Shown: piece after piece, positions 61,355 through 64,000 of the stretch
Layout of the letters: every line of letters begins with the position of its first letter
Position numbering within the stretch: position 1 is the stretch's first letter
Origin: Streptomyces noursei ATCC 11455
Lineage (GTDB): Bacteria; Actinomycetota; Actinomycetes; Streptomycetales; Streptomycetaceae
Direction of reading: 5' to 3'
Length of the DNA: 64,000 bases
Assembly: GCF_001704275.1 (NCBI RefSeq)
Contig: NZ_CP011533.1
Location: 9,548,001 to 9,612,000, forward strand
Made by a program: the position numbers and the translations under genes
The notes under the pieces: generated by a model
Seen by the model: only the letters and a program-made list of their open reading frames with translations
Told to the model about the DNA's origin: nothing
Databases searched by the model: none

Positions 61355-62731
61355 TCAGCCGCGGTGGCTTGCCCGAGCGAGGGCCGGGACGAAGCGGGCG
61401 GCGTCCACGGTGCCGACGCCGGTGGCCATGTCGTAGCCGTTGACGGCGGTGTAGCCGGTGACGCCTTCGTAGCTGTTGTTCGTACCGTCGTTGATGTCGA
61501 CGATGCCGGTGCTCTTGTCGTGGGCGGAGCGCTTGTAGAGCGTGTACAGCGCGTCGTTGATGTTGCCGAGGCGGCGGCCGGCGGCCTGGTCGGCGAGGGC
61601 GACGATGCCGGAGAAGAGCGGAGCCGACTCGCTGGTGCCGCCGGTGATGCCCCAGCCGGTGGCGGTCGGGTCGTAGCTGGAGTAGATCCAGGCGCCGCCG
61701 TCGACGGCGGCGGTCATCGAGATGTCCGGGGTGCCGCGGCGGTCGCCCACGGTGCTCTTCACCGCGTTCTGGAAGGCCGGGCGGGTGAAGACGTGCGACT
61801 GGCCGCCACCGCCCGCGCCGTGGTCGTTGTAGACGCTGTCCGGCTTGATGCGCTGACCCTGGTCGTTCAGGTGCAGCTGGGTGCCACCGACCGAGGTGAC
61901 CAACGGGTCCGAGGACGGCCAGGAGTTGACGCGCTCCTTGTAGAAGCCCTTCCCGTCGGCGGTGTTGTCGGTGGCACCCCCGTCACCGGAGGAGGCGAGG
62001 ACGGTGACGTGCTTCTTGGCGGCCTCCTTGAAGGCGTACCGCAGGTTCTTGATACTCGAGAAGTCACCCTTGTCGAAGCCGGGGAACGTGTTCTCGGTGG
62101 CGCCGAAGCTCTGGCTGATCACATCGCCGACGCCACGTTTGATCATGGCTCTCTCGGCGTCCATCATCTCCGGCAGACCGGTGGTGCCCTCGGTCTCGGA
62201 GACCGCCGTCTCCACCAGGACGATCTTCGCGTCGGGCGCCACGGCGTGTGCCATCTCGACGTCGAGGGTGGTCTCGCCGGCCCAGCCGGTCATGTCGGGG
62301 TTCTTGGGGTCGAAGGCAGGGACGTTGCCCCACTTGACCACGTTCACCTTGGTGCTGGGGATGCCGAACTGCTTGCTGTAGACGTCCAGATCGTGCTGGA
62401 CGGTCGGGGAGCCGAAGGAGTCCACGATGACGATCGTGCGGCCCTTGCCCGTGATTCCCTTCCTGTACAGCGCGTTGAGGTTGTACGCCGTGCGGTACTG
62501 GAGGGGGTTGTAGCAGGCGAGCTTGAACTTGGCCCGGCACTCCGCGATGGACAGCGGGCTGCCCACGCCGTGCACCAACTGGTGCCCGGCGACGGCCGGG
62601 ACGGCCTTGGTGTGCGGCACTGCGGCGGTACCGGTACCGGCGAGCGGGGTGGTCGCCAGAGCGACGACGGTGAGGGCGGCGGTTGCGGCCGTCGTGGCCG
62701 CGGCGCGTCCACGTGGGCGGGCTATGCGCAT
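61355..62731 (-). CDS. Secreted S53-family serine-carboxyl peptidase (sedolisin)
   Basis: 458 residues with an RGRAAAT-type signal peptide (1-37). The S53 triad is present: E153 and D157 in WAGETTLDVEMAH, D250 in SSGD (oxyanion) and S367 in GGTSESAP. The usual long propeptide is absent; only about 70 residues precede the catalytic fold. Such enzymes act at acidic pH outside the cell. AGGGAG precedes the ATG. An IS5 ends 15 bp upstream of the start codon, so the native promoter is displaced. High GC suggests a native gene. Confidence 0.92.
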   Translation of the reverse strand: MRIARPRGRAAATTAATAALTVVALATTPLAGTGTAAVPHTKAVPAVAGHQLVHGVGSPLSIAECRAKFKLACYNPLQYRTAYNLNALYRKGITGKGRTIVIVDSFGSPTVQHDLDVYSKQFGIPSTKVNVVKWGNVPAFDPKNPDMTGWAGETTLDVEMAHAVAPDAKIVLVETAVSETEGTTGLPEMMDAERAMIKRGVGDVISQSFGATENTFPGFDKGDFSSIKNLRYAFKEAAKKHVTVLASSGDGGATDNTADGKGFYKERVNSWPSSDPLVTSVGGTQLHLNDQGQRIKPDSVYNDHGAGGGGQSHVFTRPAFQNAVKSTVGDRRGTPDISMTAAVDGGAWIYSSYDPTATGWGITGGTSESAPLFSGIVALADQAAGRRLGNINDALYTLYKRSAHDKSTGIVDINDGTNNSYEGVTGYTAVNGYDMATGVGTVDAARFVPALARASHRG

Positions 62732-62746
62732 GAATTCTCCCTGAGT

Positions 62747-63642
62747 GAACCTCTTTCATCCTGAGTATTGGCAGGTCAAGAGGGTGTGCACGGCTGCCAC
62801 AGTCCTGCCGATGCGGTTGGTTGAGCAGCGCGCTCGCCGCAGCAGTCGCCAGGACTTGAGGCGGGCGAAGGCGCGTTCGCCGGGAGCGCGCAGGCCGGCG
62901 TGGTCGCGGTTGTACTGCTGGTAGTGCTCGGGCAGGTCGCGGTAGCCGTAGTACGGGGTGCGGACAGTGGCGCCGGCGCCCTGGTAAGCGCGGTCGGCCA
63001 GGACGAGGATCTGGCGGCTGAGGCAGGCCTGGACGATGCCGTGGGCGCGTGCTGCGGTCAGGTCGTGGGTTCGGCCCGGCGTTGCCCGTGAGAACCACAG
63101 CGGTGTGCCGTCGGGACGTGCGATGACCTGGACGTTCATGCCATGCTTCTTGTGTTTCTGCGAGTAGTACGGCTCGTCGGCCTTGATGCGGTCGGTGGGG
63201 ATGAGCGTGCCGTCGAGGATGACGAAGTCGCCTTCGCCCAAGCCGACGAGGGCCTCGTGCAGTCCCGGCGCCCACGAGGCGAGGACTTCGACGGTCTCGT
63301 GTACATACCGCCACGCGGTGGCCTCGGAAACTCCGAACCCGGCACCGACCTGTGCCAACGTCTCGTTCTTCCGCAGGTGTGCCAGAACCAGAAGGGCCTG
63401 CTTGAAGCAGCTCAACCTCCGCCAGGCCGAGCGAAGTTCACGCCTTCGGGCGTAGATGAGCCAGGAGACGTGCTCGACCAGCTCGTGCGGGACGTCGAGC
63501 ATGGAAGGATACGGAACCAACAAAGCCCCCCGCGGCCGATGGCGTGTTGAGTGAGATCACCACACCAACGACGAGGGGCTTCGCCATGTCACCCCACCTG
63601 ACCAGCCCATTTCACCCGGCCGGAACAGGATGAAAGAGGTTC
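62747..63642 (-). mobile_element. IS5-family element type 2, copy 4 (896 bp, TSD AGT)
   Basis: Ends as in the other type-2 copies. AGT at 62744-62746 is repeated at 63643-63645. The right AGT is also the left flank of the next IS5, so the two are adjacent. Confidence 0.95.
62756..63523 (-). CDS. IS5-family transposase type 2, copy 4 (255 aa)
   Basis: Intact frame with VILDGTLIPTDR, VLADRAYQGAGAT and APGERAFARLKSWR. It is diverged from the 17482 and 63770 copies in many residues (for example KHKKHGMNVQVIARPD) and closer to copy 1 at 4596, so at least two lineages of this element are present. Confidence 0.92.
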   Translation of the reverse strand: MLVPYPSMLDVPHELVEHVSWLIYARRRELRSAWRRLSCFKQALLVLAHLRKNETLAQVGAGFGVSEATAWRYVHETVEVLASWAPGLHEALVGLGEGDFVILDGTLIPTDRIKADEPYYSQKHKKHGMNVQVIARPDGTPLWFSRATPGRTHDLTAARAHGIVQACLSRQILVLADRAYQGAGATVRTPYYGYRDLPEHYQQYNRDHAGLRAPGERAFARLKSWRLLRRARCSTNRIGRTVAAVHTLLTCQYSG

Positions 63643-63645
63643 AGT

Positions 63646-64000
63646 GAACCTCTTTCATCCTGCCTCTGCGAGGGTGAAATGCCTGGTCAGAGGGGAGTTG
63701 GTGACAAGACAGGGCCCCTGGTCGTTGCTGTGGTGACATCACTCATCACGCAGCGTCCGAGGAGCCCTGTTGGTTCCGTATTCTTCCATGCGCGACGTCC
63801 CGCACGAACTCGTTGAGCACGTTTCCTGGCTGATCCATGCCCGCCGGCAGGAGCTGAACTCGCCCTGGCGACGGCTCGGTTGCTTCAAGCAGGCCCTACT
63901 GGTGTTGGCGCACCTTCGGAAGAACGAGACGTTCGCGCAGGTCGGAGCCGGTTTCGGGGTATCGGAGGCGACGGCTTGGCGGTACGTGGACGAGACCTTG
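63646..64000 (+). mobile_element. IS5-family element type 2, copy 5 (cut by window end)
   Basis: Starts GAACCTCTTTCATCCTGCC directly after the AGT shared with copy 4. Over the visible part it matches the element at 17358 almost base for base. Confidence 0.93.
63770..64000 (+). CDS. IS5-family transposase type 2, copy 5, 5' part
   Basis: TTG 63770 start, by alignment with 17482. The first 77 residues are visible, with CFKQALLVLAHLRKNETFAQ and VGAGFGVSEATAWRYVDETL. One change (ATGCGCGAC for ATGCTCGAC) makes Leu to Arg. The rest lies outside the window. Confidence 0.9.
   Translation, partial: MVPYSSMRDVPHELVEHVSWLIHARRQELNSPWRRLGCFKQALLVLAHLRKNETFAQVGAGFGVSEATAWRYVDETL

Overview
This 64 kb window reads as accessory DNA of a Streptomyces-like actinomycete. 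The evidence is high GC with GTG/TTG starts, WhiB, MocR and LuxR regulators, an SSI-type protease inhibitor, a leucine tRNA reading UUA, and insertion sequences of families common in Streptomyces. It looks like a chromosome arm or large plasmid: no housekeeping operon is present and most of the length is intact, nested or decayed transposable elements. I recognise IS982, ISL3, IS630, IS1380, four kinds of IS5-family element, ISAs1, IS3, IS110, IS701, ISAzo13-like and IS1182 elements, MITE-like elements, and the 3' end of a group II intron.

Layout. 1-6086: an IS graveyard around an ImmA/IrrE metalloprotease and HTH pair that an IS has split. 6100-14800: the longest IS-poor block, with looser base composition and many TTA codons. 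It carries a putative sigma-like protein, a zinc deaminase, an atypical tRNA, a double zinc-ribbon protein, a peptidoglycan-binding protein overlapping a WhiB regulator, tRNA-Leu(UAA), tRNA-Met(CAU), an aldo/keto reductase with lost catalytic residues, and a trypsin-like secreted protease. Two MITE-like elements bracket the tRNA part. 14812-26050: IS elements around a secreted SGNH esterase. 26240-27411: a zinc-finger protein coupled to a NUDIX-like protein, ending in a strong terminator. 27465-38700: more IS elements, a group II intron remnant, a MITE with target duplication, and a small secreted protein.

38766-47420: remnants of an older backbone. There is a LuxR-type regulator with a hypothetical protein, a small gene divergent from a MocR/PdxR-type regulator hit by three insertions, and two tiny coupled zinc-ribbon genes. 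47462-53980: an IS1380 that received an IS701, which in turn received an IS630. 53981-55515: a broken L,D-transpeptidase and an SSI-family inhibitor. 55559-61249: ISAs1, IS1182 (with a 25-unit hexanucleotide repeat inside its transposase) and an ISAzo13-like element. 61308-64000: an S53 peptidase whose upstream region is now occupied by two adjacent IS5 copies.

Functionally the cargo is secreted hydrolases and inhibitors (S1 protease, S53 peptidase, SGNH esterase, L,D-transpeptidase, SSI inhibitor) plus small regulators. The most distinctive feature is the tRNA-bearing block. It supplies its own UUA-decoding leucine tRNA, beside genes that contain TTA codons, and pairs an aberrant tRNA (C at position 33) with a deaminase-family gene. 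Several elements have perfect inverted repeats, exact target duplications and near-identical copies, so transposition here is recent and repeated.
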